Shown here piece by piece: positions 23,255 through 34,270 of a stretch of DNA of 64,000 bases; the first letter of the stretch is position 1, and each line of letters begins with the position of its first letter. The DNA is from Cacajao melanocephalus (lineage: Eukaryota > Chordata > Mammalia > Primates > Pitheciidae): the NCBI GenBank assembly GCA_963573385.1, contig CAUYLG010027030.1, positions 186,001-250,000 of the forward strand. Direction: 5' to 3'. Under the pieces are notes generated by a model. That model made no database searches. It was given only the letters and a program-made list of their open reading frames with translations, and was not told where the DNA came from. Made by a program: the position numbers and the translations under genes.

Positions 23255-24175
23255 TTGTAAATGAATCAAGGGATGGAAATGGAAGTGGCACCACCCACCA
23301 TCATCCCTAGTGATCCAATCCACTAGTAAAATTTTGTTTCCTGTTCCCACGACATTACCTTCTGCTGGCCTAGAGTTCTGATTTCCAGAGTGAGGCATGC
23401 TCTCACTAGGAGACACAACAATGATTTTATTCAACTGGGAGTTAAGATTGCCACCTGGACGCTTTGGGGTGTGCATACCTTTAAGTCAATAGGCTAAGAA
23501 GCTAGTTATAGTATTGACTGTGGTGATTGACCCAGACTATCAAGACGAAATCAGCCTACTACTCTACAGAGGAGGTAAGGAGGAGTATGCACTATGCATG
23601 GAAAACAGGAGATCCATTAGGGCATCTCTTGATATTACCATGCCCTGTGATTAAGGTCAATGGGAAACTACAACAGCTCAATCCAGGCAGTAATGCAAAT
23701 AGCCCAGACCCTTCAGGTCACTCCACCAGAAAACAAAAACAAAAAACACGATTTGCTGAGGTGCTTACTGAAGGCAAAGGGAATACAAAATGGGTAGTAG
23801 AAGAAGGCAGTCATCAATACAAGCTAGCTACAACCATGTGACCAGTTGAGGAAATGAGGACTGTACTGTCATGAGTATTTCCTCCTTCTTTTGTTAAAAA
23901 CATGTTTGTGCATGTGTACACCAGTACTAATGAAATATCTTCATTTTATTTTGTTTTTCCTTATCATGTGACATAAGTTTTATTAACTTCATATCAGTAT
24001 TTAAGTATTGTTAACTTTATGTAACAGCTTTTGGGTTGGGAATTGGTGTGTTTCCAGCTGTATGAAGGATAGTTGTATTATGTTAGCATAATTATGACCT
24101 TATTATTGTCTTTATTTGAAGATGATGTATGATCTCAGGAGATGTGTATGGGTTCAATTTGACAAGAGGTGGACT
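23255..24175 (+). pseudogene. ERVL internal 3' fragment with dUTPase remnant
   Basis: The 3' part of an ERVL interior. Translation shows a decayed dUTPase, the enzyme that hydrolyses dUTP and that ERVL elements carry at the end of pol. LPPGRFGV is encoded from about 23450 and VVIDPDYQDEI from about 23521; the second is the conserved dUTPase motif with its aspartate-tyrosine pair. A stop codon lies between them (about 23490). A further 104-codon frame (23527-23841) continues the pol C-terminal region in a shifted frame, with a GDPLGHLLILPCP segment. It is followed directly by its LTR. The 5' LTR, gag and most of pol are absent, so this is a 5'-truncated, inactive copy. Confidence 0.8.
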
Positions 24176-24615
24176 TGTGATGGTTAATACTAAGTGTCAA
24201 ATTGGTTGAATTGAAGGATGCAAAGTATTGTTCCTGGGTGTGTCTGTGAGGGTATTGCCAAAGGAGAGTAACATTTGAGGCAGTGAGCTGGGTATGGCAC
24301 ACCCGCCCTTAATCTAGGTGGACACTATCTAATCAGTTGCCAGCATGACCAGGATATAAAGCAGGCAGAAAAACATGAAAAGGATAGACTGGCTTAGCCT
24401 CCCAGCCAACATCTTTCTCCAGTGCTTGATGCTTCCTGCTCTGGAACATCAGACTCCAAGTTCTTCAACTTTGGGACTCAAACTGATCTTGCTCCTCTGC
24501 TTGCAGACAGCCTAGTGTGGGACCGTGTGATTGTGTGAGTTAATACTCCTTAATAAATTGCCCTTTATATGTGTACCTATACAATTAGTTATGTTTCTCT
24601 AGAGAATTCTAATAG
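24176..24615 (+). mobile_element. ERVL 3' LTR (MLT2-type)
   Basis: Starts TGTGATGGTTAATAC, has a TATA-like ATATAAAGCAGG at about 24354 and an AATAAA signal at about 24553, and ends near TTCTCTAGAGAATTCTAATA, just short of the usual AATACA terminus. The family drives ERVL transcription, and related MLT2 LTRs are active in early human embryos. Whether this copy has promoter activity cannot be told from the sequence. Confidence 0.85.
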
Positions 24616-24617
24616 AA

Positions 24618-24739
24618 ATGTTTTCTTTTCCTTTCTTCCTCCCTTCCTTCCTCTCCCTCTCCCTTTCTTTTCTTTCTCTCTCTCTTTCTCTCTCTTTCTT
24701 TCTTTCTTTCCTTCCTTCCTTCCTTCCTTCTTTCTCTTT

Positions 24740-24828
<89 letters not shown>

Positions 24829-24846
24829 TCTTTCTTCTTTCTTTCG
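24618..24846. repeat. Pyrimidine tract / (TTTC)n microsatellite
   Basis: About 230 bp of C/T only, including an uninterrupted TTTC run at roughly 24737-24797 and TTCC blocks before it. It abuts the start of an antisense Alu and is best read as that Alu's expanded A-rich tail. The long serine-, phenylalanine- and leucine-rich frames on the plus strand and lysine/glutamate/arginine-rich frames on the minus strand are artefacts. Confidence 0.95.
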
Positions 24847-25115
24847 TCTTGCTCTGTCACCCAAGCTGGAATGCAATGGCATCATCACAGCTCGCTGCAG
24901 CCTTAACCTCCCAGGCACAAGCAATTTTCCACCTCAGCCTCCCGAGTAACTGGACTACAGGTGTGTGCCACCACATTCCACTAATTTTTGTATATTTTGT
25001 GGAGATGGGGCTTCTTCCGTGTTGCTCACACTGGTCTGGAACTTTTGACTCAAGCAATTCACCTTCTTCAGCCTCCCAAAGTGCTAGGATTATAGGCATG
25101 TACCACTGTGCCTGT
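24847..25115 (-). mobile_element. Alu, antisense (J-like)
   Basis: The plus strand shows CTTGCTCTGTCACCCAAGC through CAGCCTCCCAAAGTGCTAGG and ACTGTGCCTGTCC, the full antisense Alu order. High divergence suggests AluJ. Confidence 0.93.
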
Positions 25116-25119
25116 CCAA

Positions 25120-25600
25120 CTTAAATGTTTTCAATGGTGGTACACTGCTTTTAGAATAAACATGAGAATATTCAAATAATCCATGGAATCTTTTATGTCT
25201 AAGGCTTAGCTTACCTGTTAAACTCTGTCTCCTCCACAATTTTCTCACAATCTCCTTGCAATAACACTGACCTTTCTTTTTATTCCTAATACTGGGAATT
25301 CTTTTCCACATCTCCTCTTCCCTGAAGGCACCAAAAATTCTTTCAAACATATTTGACACCTACTCATGGTTTAGTTTTTAGCACAGACACTACTCTTTCA
25401 AAGAAGCTTTAGCTGAATCCCAAGGCACAGGCAGATATTTCTGTTATACTCCTGTATAACTTCTTCTAATATTCCTTACCATTACTAATTACATTTTGAA
25501 AGTAGATTTTTTGTGTGTGATTTTTTTTTAAATGTTGTTTCACTTATTAGATTTTAAACTTAATGCAGGGAAGAACCAGAGTCCTTTGGGTGATAGTTGC
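25120..25600 (+). mobile_element. L2, sense 3' portion
   Basis: Follows L2 order: CACTGCTTTTAGAATAAAC, CACAATCTCCTTGCAATAAC, ACTGGGAATTCTTTTCCAC, then a decayed 3' untranslated region with TAGATTTTAAACTTAATGCAG and GGGAAGAACCAGAGTCC. The reading frame is lost. Confidence 0.65.
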
Positions 25601-25794
25601 TATTCATAAGATGCCAAAAAGAATGTCATACATAAAACCTCATTTATACATGGTAGGTAAAACTAACATAATACTTACTGAACATTTAATATGTGACAAG
25701 AACTTTTATAATTACATAAGATACAGCAATAACAAATCATGGTTTGTAATGTCATAAAGTTTATATTTTTATAAGAGAAAAAATATCATAGAGA

Positions 25795-25935
25795 GATTAG
25801 ACTTTCTGGTTCTGAGACCACAGTGTCTAGATATAGTTCTGGCTCTGGCACTGATAAACCAGAAGACAGATTTTAATACCTTTCAGTCTGACACAAAAAG
25901 GTACTCAGTGAGTATCAGTTATTATATATATTTAT
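25795..25935 (+). mobile_element. MIR fragment, sense
   Basis: GTTCTGGCTCTGGCACTGA and the terminal ACTCAGTGAGTATCAGTTAT match the MIR core and 3' end in order. Confidence 0.5.
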
Positions 25936-26651
25936 AATGTTTGCAAAGTGGCTAAGCCATGGTAGGTGGGTGGCTGTGGGCAGTTAAAATTCTTCTGGTT
26001 CTTCAACAGAAAAGTAATGACTGAGAAATTAACATGAGAACTGAGATAACTGTCTACCCTTTCCCATGTGTCCATTTTTCTTCTGAGCTCACTCTACTGA
26101 GGTCACTTTTAGCTTAGAATAAAATACTAAAATTGTAAAAGTTGTCCTGTGTCTTTTACTATCAAAAATCTTCCAAAAACCATGGACAAACTTTTTTTTT
26201 TTAATTTTAAGTAATTAAACTCCTGGGATGTAGGTTAAAAACTAAAGTTGGAAATTACTAAATAATTGTTATATAGAAGCTGATCAATCAAAGAACATTG
26301 AGTTGAAAAAGTATACATTCATAAATTATTTTAAGCATCTATTGCATTCTTATGGCTAAGGATAAATAGATGAACAAGTTTCTCTTTCCCAATTTTTTCC
26401 TTCATCAAGAAAAGACTAGTTTTGAAATATATCAATATTATAATAAGAAACAAAACTAGATTTTCTACAAACAATGCACAATTTAGATAGTGTATGATGA
26501 GGTTTAAATTATCCTGATAATTAAAAATAATACCATATGGAAAGCACTTATGGGAGAGTTTTACACACAGAAAATGCTCAGTAAATGTAAATCTTCTAAT
26601 TTGTAAATATTTGTTGAGTGTCTATTATATATTCCAGGAATGTTTTTTGCT
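25936..26651. other. Unassigned AT-rich DNA
   Basis: No gene seen. 26565-26640 has a short L2/MIR-like end (AATGCTCAGTAAATG, then TTGTTGAGTGTCTATTATAT) too brief to annotate separately with confidence. Confidence 0.5.
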
Positions 26652-26947
26652 TTTTCTTTTCTTTTAAGACAGGCTCTTGCTCTATCACCCAGACTGGAGT
26701 TCAGGGGTTTGATCATAGCTCACTGAAGTCTTAAACTCCTGGGCTCAAGCAGTCCTCCAGCCTCAGCCTTCAGAATAGCTAGGACTATAGGAGTGTGCCA
26801 CCATGCTTGGCTATTTTTTTAAAAAAAAATTTATGAACTGGGTATCTTTATGTCGCCCAGGGTGGTCTAGAACACCTGGCCTCAAGCAATCCTTCCACCT
26901 TTGTCTCCCAAACTGTGAGAATGACAGGTGTGAACCACTGGGCCAGG
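26652..26947 (-). mobile_element. Alu, antisense (J-like)
   Basis: Antisense Alu order from CAGGCTCTTGCTCTATCACC to GTGTGAACCACTGGGCCAGG, with a T7A9 tract in the middle A-rich region. Strongly diverged. Confidence 0.92.
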
Positions 26948-27035
26948 TATACGAGAGAGCTATAGCTTACACTTATGCTCCAAAGATAAAGAAGGCTAGT
27001 CTTTATGGAAGAAGAATTTACAAATAGGCCGTGTT

Positions 27036-27112
27036 CCAAAGAAGAAGATGAGGAAAGAGGACGAGGAAGAAGAAGAGAATTGGGAGAAGGAGGGAGAGGG
27101 GAGGAGGAATAA
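27036..27112. repeat. Purine-rich (GAA/GGA) tract
   Basis: About 75 bp that is almost entirely A and G on the plus strand, with GAAGAAGAAGA and GAGGAGGAA units. Confidence 0.85.
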
Positions 27113-28611
27113 TAAAGGAATTAAGTGTGGGACACTGTGAGAGATTATAAATTTACATAATACATGCTAGTCATAAATTGCTAAACAATTATTTTTAATA
27201 AAAAGACTCAGGATGTACAATAGCAAGGAAGCCAAACGTAAAGTTAATTACAGATGAGGTAATCAAAAGGGTCAAGTTTTGCCAAATAAAGTTTAAAAGA
27301 AAATCACTGAGGAGTTGAGGTTAATTAAAAGTTACTACCAAAAATCTATTTACCTAAGCATGGGATGGAAACAGTTCACTAAATGTAGGTAATGAGAAAA
27401 AGTGTATAATCTACAATGGTAGTTAAATTAGAGTAGAACAAAGTTTATACTAGAAGTCAAGAAACAGATTTTTTCCCTAGCTCTCTAACTAAATGGTAAA
27501 AAAAAAAAAATCAATTTTTGAGAAAACCTACTTCATAGCATTTTGTTCCACGAAACTAGAAAAGCAGAAATTTCTCCAAACTCTTGTCATCCATCTCCAT
27601 GTGAAAGGTTTAAAGCAAAGGAAATGAAAATAACAATGTATTGTTGAATGTGAATTGGTATTTCTAGGGGACTGAATTAGATGGTCAGTTTACTTTTCAG
27701 ATCAAAGAAGGCCTTTTTTTCTACTTCCACCTCTCGCCTCGTTAACCCCAGGTGAATATACTATAGAACCCCTACAATCCCTCAATATTTCCAAAACCGA
27801 AAAGTTCTTAGTATGCACAAACATTTTCCAAAGTTTGTGGCAAACTCATTTACTGTCATAAAATGACACATTGTAAATATTCATAAGTTTTGTCAAATAA
27901 GTACTAATGTATTAAACTAAGGGTCACTGGTCAAACTCCCACGTTATTTGCACCTATGATCTTTGTAAGAGGTAGAGGCCCTAACTCCTCAGTATGTGCA
28001 GTATATTCCTCTTAAAATGTCAAAACGTCTGAAACCTGAAATTATTTTTTCTTGAATCTCCTCTAACTTGTGTTGATGAACTACACTGGTAACCTCAGCA
28101 AGAATGAGGCAGAGAGAACAGAATTGCATTTTTCCTTCAAAAGACTTGGTTATGAATCCACTTAATACTCATGCTGTGTGAAAGGGAGGTGTGGGGAAGA
28201 GGGGAGAGTGACAGAAGATAATTCCTTGTAGGAATAGGCAATGACCCTTGCAATTCAGAAGAGAGAGAAATAAGAGATGGCATGAATTTTGTGTGTCTTT
28301 TTACATTTATATCCTTGATTATTATCAGTTTACAATCATTCTTGTTGTGCACGAGTAAAGGAATAAATATGTGCAAGAAAATGCCTTGAGAGCTTTCCTT
28401 CATTGCATGCTGATACAACTTAACATGTGGTTAAGATACCAAGGCAAGAGAAGTCAAATTTCCTGATCTCTTAAAGGGAAACTCTTCAAACAATTTTTGT
28501 GATAATTTAACATCATGATACATGCAAAAACATTTTGAAACATGAAGCCTGATATAAATTAAAAGAACATGATTATTATTGTTGAAGAAAAATGGTTGCT
28601 TAATCAAATAT
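27113..28611. other. Unassigned AT-rich DNA
   Basis: No gene or named repeat recognised. A 93-codon minus frame at 28137-28418 has no motif. Confidence 0.5.
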
Positions 28612-28784
28612 GTATTGAGATCCCTATTCTAAAATCTGAAATGCTCCAAAACCTGAAATGTTTTGAGCACTGACATGACGCCACAAGCAGAAAATTCCAC
28701 AGCTGATCTCACATGACGGGTTGTAGTCAAAATGCAGGTGCACAACATACATTTTATTCAGCATACCCAAGGGAAAACTGGCTC

Positions 28785-30090
28785 TCATGAAACAAAGATC
28801 TATCATGATGAGCTAATAATTAAAGGGAACTGCAAAGATTCAATAGGCTGGTTGCAGAAATTTAAGAAAATAGATGGCATTAGATTTTTAATGATTTGTG
28901 GTGATAAATCATTTGCTGATCATAAAGCAGTGAAGAAACTGACAAGTTTGTTAAGGTCATCACTGACAAAAATGTGACACCAGAACAAGTCGATAATGCT
29001 GATGACTATAGCTGATGAGACAGCCCCCAAGAATTAAGGATGCCCAGGATAGAATAACTGTGCTGGGCTGTACTAATGCAGCAGGCATGCATAAATGTAA
29101 ACTAATTGTGATGGGCAAAAACTTGCATCCTCATTCTTTTTAAGGAGTGAATTTCTTACCAGTCAATTATTATGCTAACAAAAAGACATAGATCACCAGG
29201 GACATTTTCTCTGGTTTCTTAAACATTTTGTAGCAGCAGCTCATGCATACTGCTGGGAAGATTGACTGGATAATTACTGCCATTTTTTATTCCTTGACAT
29301 TGGTTCTGCTCATCAACCAGTTGAAATTCTTATCAAAAATATGTGTATGTCACCTACTTTTTCCCAAATGTGACTTCATTAACTCAGACATATGACCAGG
29401 GTATCCTTAAATCAATAAAGAATAAATACCATCTTGAAGATCATGCTGGCAGCAATAAACAGAGGTGTGGGTGTAGAAGACTTTTAAAGATGTTTAGCAT
29501 GAAGGATGCCATATATGCTATTGCCAATGCTTGGAACACAACGACTAAAGGCACAGTTAGGTATGCCTGGCATGACCTCTAGCCTGTGACATGTTCAGAT
29601 ATGATAATGAATAAAAGCAGTAATTTGAAGGATTCTGCATATCAAATGAGAAAAAAATGATGTTTGACCTTCTTACACATGAAAATAATACACCCTCAGA
29701 ATCCATCAGTAAACTGGAAAAAGTAGACCTGAAGTTTTCCATATTGATAAGGAGTCTTGAGTTATTTATTTATTGACTGATGGTAAAATCCGTCAAGGTA
29801 ATTGTGATTACAGTAATGATGAAGATGAAGATGTTAAACTGCAGAAAAAATATCTGTGCATGACACAGTGAAAATGTGTGATGGGCTTATTGAAGGACTA
29901 GATCAGCATGTCCTTCATAAACAAAAAGAAGTCATGTTAGTTTATTAAATCAAAGAGAGACAAAAGTCATTATTAACAAGGCAGCTGACTCTGGAGGAAA
30001 CGTTAAGAAAAAGCCATTAAGCAGAAAGCCTCGTCATCCCTAGACGACCAACTGCCTGTTCCCCCAACTACTTCTGATGTTTCTTCTCAC
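28785..30090 (+). pseudogene. Tigger transposase pseudogene
   Basis: Degenerate coding sequence of a pogo/Tigger-family transposase. The first recognisable part (about 28785-28975) encodes IGWLQKFKKIDGIRFLMICG, from the end of the CENP-B-like DNA-binding region. The helix-turn-helix upstream is missing. The DDE domain follows: the first catalytic block survives as NADD (about 28995) next to an in-frame stop, and the second as LDIGSAHQPVEILIK (about 29296-29340). Then FFPNVTSLTQTYDQGILKSI (about 29360) and FSMKDAIYAIANAWNT (about 29490). Several stops and frameshifts separate these. It is related by descent to the JRK/TIGD domesticated genes, but this copy has no intact frame. Confidence 0.85.
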
Positions 30091-30484
30091 CTAACAAAAT
30101 AAAACACAGTGTACAGTAGCCTTTTAATCAAATCACAGCATTGTAGTTAGATACTGAAAGCCTGTGTTGTTTGTTGTTGTGGTTGTTTAACAGCTGATAC
30201 AGGTTTTCAGGTGATGCTGCTGTGCTGCTTAGTTACTCTGAGCACATTATTTTTACTCTATTAGTGGCATTTCTCTTTTAAACTGTTGAGTACTTAAATC
30301 TGAACAAGTATAAGAAAATGATTGCTTATCAGTAGTATATAAACTTAGAGTTAGGAATGACAGTGATGTCAAATATCCACATGTCATTTACATGGGTGAC
30401 TAAGAAAGTGATATCTTTGCTTTCTGATAGTACAACATACACAAACTTTGTTTCAAGCACAAAATTATTTAAAATGTTATGTAT

Positions 30485-30770
30485 GGCTGGGTGTGGTGGC
30501 TCATGCCTGTAATCACAGCACTTTTGGAGGCCGAGGTGGGTAGATTACTTGAGGTCAGGCATTCAAGACCACCCTAGCCAACATGGTGAAACCCATCTCT
30601 ACCAAACATACAAAAATTAGCTAGGCATAGTGTCAAGTGCCTGTAATCCCAGCTACATGGGAGGCTGAGGCAGGAGAATTGCTTGAACTGGAAGACGGAG
30701 GTTGCAATAGTGCCATGGCACTTTAGCTGGGCAAGAAATCAAGATTCCACCCCAAAATAAACAAACAGAA
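30485..30770 (+). mobile_element. Alu inserted in the Tigger element
   Basis: Sense Alu from GGCTGGGTGTGGTGGCTCA to a short A-rich tail (CCCCAAAATAAACAAACAG). The Tigger sequence breaks at ATTTAAAATGTTATGTAT and continues after the Alu at TTATATAAAATTACTTTCAG, so the insertion point is clear. Confidence 0.95.
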
Positions 30771-31211
30771 TAAAAGAATAATATATTATATAAAATTACT
30801 TTCAGATTATGTAAGATTTATATAAAACATGAATAAATTTTGTGTTTAAATTGGGTCTTTTTCCCTGAGATATTTTATTATGTATATGCAAATATTCCAA
30901 AATTCAAAAAATTCCAAAATCAGAAACACTTCTGGTCCTAAGCATTTCAGATAAGTTATAATCTATATACATTCATGAAGCTAGCTGATGCTTGATGTGT
31001 GATAAGATAAATGAATTTGGAAAGATATCATTCTGTTCTTTCAAGAATATTTATAAGATCCTTAAGGCAAAAAGATCCAGCCATGTTTATTTATGACTTC
31101 ACTGGATCCCCTAAAATATTAATTTTCTCAAATAAATCATGATACATATATGCAGACTGAAGTGTTGTTTTAAATATTAAGGAAGTTAATTAAGTGTTAT
31201 AAAACAATATA

Positions 31212-32049
<838 letters not shown>

Positions 32050-32240
32050 TTTAAATGCTGACTGTGTGCTAGGCAGAGTACTAAATGCTTGCATTCATAT
32101 TATCTTCATAACAAAAAATCTGTAGTTGTGACATCTCAAATCTTAATTTTATTAAGGAAAAATAAAGCTCATAGACGTTCAGAAATTTATCCAGAGTCAT
32201 AGAGCTAATAACTGATAAAGCAAGGATTCAAAATGCCTTA
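32050..32240 (-). mobile_element. MIR, antisense
   Basis: The plus strand reads GCTGACTGTGTGCTAGGCAG, ATTATCTTCATAACAAA, then TTTATCCAGAGTCATAGAGC and ATTCAAAATGCC, the complement of MIR in order. Confidence 0.75.
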
Positions 32241-32319
32241 ATAATTCTTACATTTATACAATTATCACATACCATCTGTAGTGGGGTTGATTCTACTTAC
32301 TGTGATAGTCCTTAATGAG

Positions 32320-32480
32320 GCAGTATTGTGATCAAGGCTTATGGTCTCAAGTCAGCCTGTCTAGTTTCAACCCTGGATCTGCTGCTACTTAGTGTGTAAT
32401 CTTTGGCAAGTTACTCAGCTTTCCTAAGGCTTATACTTTTCAGCTGTAGGGCAGAAGTAGTAATAATATTTCCCTGTGTA
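32320..32480 (+). mobile_element. MIR, sense
   Basis: CAAGTCAGCCTGTCTAG, CCTGGATCTGCTGCTACTTA, CTTTGGCAAGTTACTCAGC follow the MIR core. Together with 32050-32240 it forms an inverted MIR pair 80 bp apart. Confidence 0.75.
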
Positions 32481-33289
32481 GTCTTCAGTGTACTTAGACT
32501 GCATATTAAGGAATAAAATGCAGCAGGAAGAAAACTGGGTTGTTTTAATCCTTAAAGATTAACTGCAATGATACATTTTATGAAAAATTAAAAACAAAAA
32601 TAAAGAAAAAACTGCTTACGGTAATTACTGTTAATAGTTTGAATAAAAGTTTACTTTTATTGTAAATGCTATCAATTGCTACCATGTTACCAGTTTTTAT
32701 AACAATGTTAAAGAAGGTACTATCAAGAGGAAAGCTAAGACAGCCAAGGCAGAAATCCAGAGATACCTATAGTTAGCTAAATGGAGGAGAAAGAGGGGCC
32801 AGAGAATCAATAATTAGAGGGGCATGAGGAAGGTTTTAAGTAGACAGTGACATGGAAGTTAAAAGAAGCCAGCCAGGAGTCAGTGTAATAAATACTGCAG
32901 GGGGCCTGAGCAAGACACAAAGGAAAAAGAGGCACTGGGTAAGTGAAGCATACGCCGGTTTGTGTAAACCTGGCCTGCCTAGTCCCACATGTGAGAATAT
33001 ATAGAGCAGATCTGAAGTTCTTACCCATTTTGTGTGATGTCTATTTTGTTGTGATTTAAATCTAAATATTTTCATAACAATGGCAGAATGCTAATAGTTA
33101 ATATGTAAGAATATATGAAAACACTGGCTTATAATTATGTTGCCAGCATGATTAAAACAAAATTACTGTTTATTTGATTTAAATAATAGGTTTTAAAAAT
33201 CTCTTTATCAGCATTTTTCAACAGTGATGACATTATTATTTACTGCCCAACTATCTCTTAAAGCACTCAGCCTCATGAGACATTTTTCT
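32481..33289. other. Unassigned DNA
   Basis: No named repeat. Overlapping minus frames at 32807-33075 have no recognisable motif. Confidence 0.5.
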
Positions 33290-33780
33290 ACTAGATCCCT
33301 ATGTTTTTCATCCTCTTTCTTTAGGATCTTTGCATTTGCTATCACCTCTGTTGGGAATCCTCTTTTTCCTGTAACCTATTCATCTTTTCAATCTTTAAAG
33401 CTCAACTCAAATGTCACTTTTCAAAAAAAAAAAAAATCTTTAGGACATAACTCTCCAGACTTGGTCTTTTCTCCTGATACATGCTCATAGTGTTTTATAT
33501 ATTCATTTGTGGTACAAATTTGTAATTAAAATCTAAAATCCACAATTTTTTACAGTATTCATCACAACTAGAATACAAGCTTCACAAGTATATAAATGAT
33601 GACTGTCATATTCTTCCATATGACCAGTTCCTTGCACATATTAAAATCTGTAGAGAAACAAGCAAAAAAAAAATTTCCCATGGGCTGTAGAATTTTTCAA
33701 CACACTTGCATCTCTAGATTATAGCATCATGTCTATCATATGGAGGCTAATACATGCTTGTTGAATTTTTCCATAAATGA
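33290..33780 (+). mobile_element. L2, sense 3' end
   Basis: ATCTTTGCATTTGCTATCACC, GTTGGGAATCCTC, TTTAAAGCTCAACTCAAATG and the 3' untranslated region to GCTTGTTGAATTTTTCC match L2 in order. An A-run (33422-33435) interrupts it. Confidence 0.75.
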
Positions 33781-33796
33781 ATGAGTCATAGTTCTT

Positions 33797-34091
33797 TTTT
33801 TTTTTTTTTTTTTTAAAAGATGGAGTCTCACTCTGTTGCCAGACGAGTGCAGTGGCATGATCTTGGCTCACTGCAACCTCTGCCTCCTGGGTTCAAGCTA
33901 TTCTCCTGCTTGAGAATGCACATGCCATCACTCCTGGCTAATTTTTTTGTATTTTTAGTAGAGACGGAGTTTCCCATGTTAGCCAGGATGGTCTGGATCT
34001 CCTGACCTTGTGATCTACCTGCCTTGGCCTCCCAAAGTGCTGGGATTACACAAAGTGCTGGGATTTTAGACGTGAGCCACCACGCCTGGCC
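33797..34091 (-). mobile_element. Alu, antisense, with clear target duplication
   Basis: Full antisense Alu ending CACGCCTGGCC. The flanks GAGTCATAGTTCTT (33783-33796) and GAGTCACACTTCTT (34092-34105) are its target-site duplication, 12 of 14 identical. An 18-bp unit (CAAAGTGCTGGGATTACA) is tandemly duplicated at 34033-34066. Confidence 0.97.
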
Positions 34092-34139
34092 GAGTCACAC
34101 TTCTTACATCTTTAGCATTTCATAGTTACATATAGTAAC

Positions 34140-34270
34140 ACTTGGTAACTGGTACTCTGCCAGACACTGTAAATTAAATCTATACCCTACAGGAGTTTAC
34201 AGTCTAGCTGAGCAAAGCATAAAACCCCATGTGGTACAAAACAAATGATCAAAATAAAAAGAAATTAAAG
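34140..34270 (-). mobile_element. L2-like end, antisense
   Basis: GTACTCTGCCAGACACTGTA, CTACAGGAGTTTACAGTC and AACAAATGATCAAAAT correspond to the complement of an L2 3' part. Confidence 0.5.

Larger units (their letters stand above)
28612..30970 (+). mobile_element. Tigger-type DNA transposon (Tigger2/MER28-like)
   Basis: The left end reads TTGAGATCCCTATTCTAAAA then TGAAATGCTCCAAAACCTG. The right end has the complementary family sequence: CAGAAACACTTCTGG, TAAGCATTTCAGATAA. Between them lies a broken transposase gene and the long non-coding 3' part typical of Tigger2. Without the Alu at 30485-30770 the element is about 2.07 kb, shorter than full-length Tigger2, so an internal deletion has removed the N-terminal part of the gene. 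This cut-and-paste family was active before Alu and is now dead. Confidence 0.85.

Noticed and set aside
24569..25124. Long serine/phenylalanine-rich and lysine/glutamate/arginine-rich frames on both strands
   Set aside because: They are translations of the TTTC tract and the adjoining Alu; a low-complexity repeat stays open in several frames at once.
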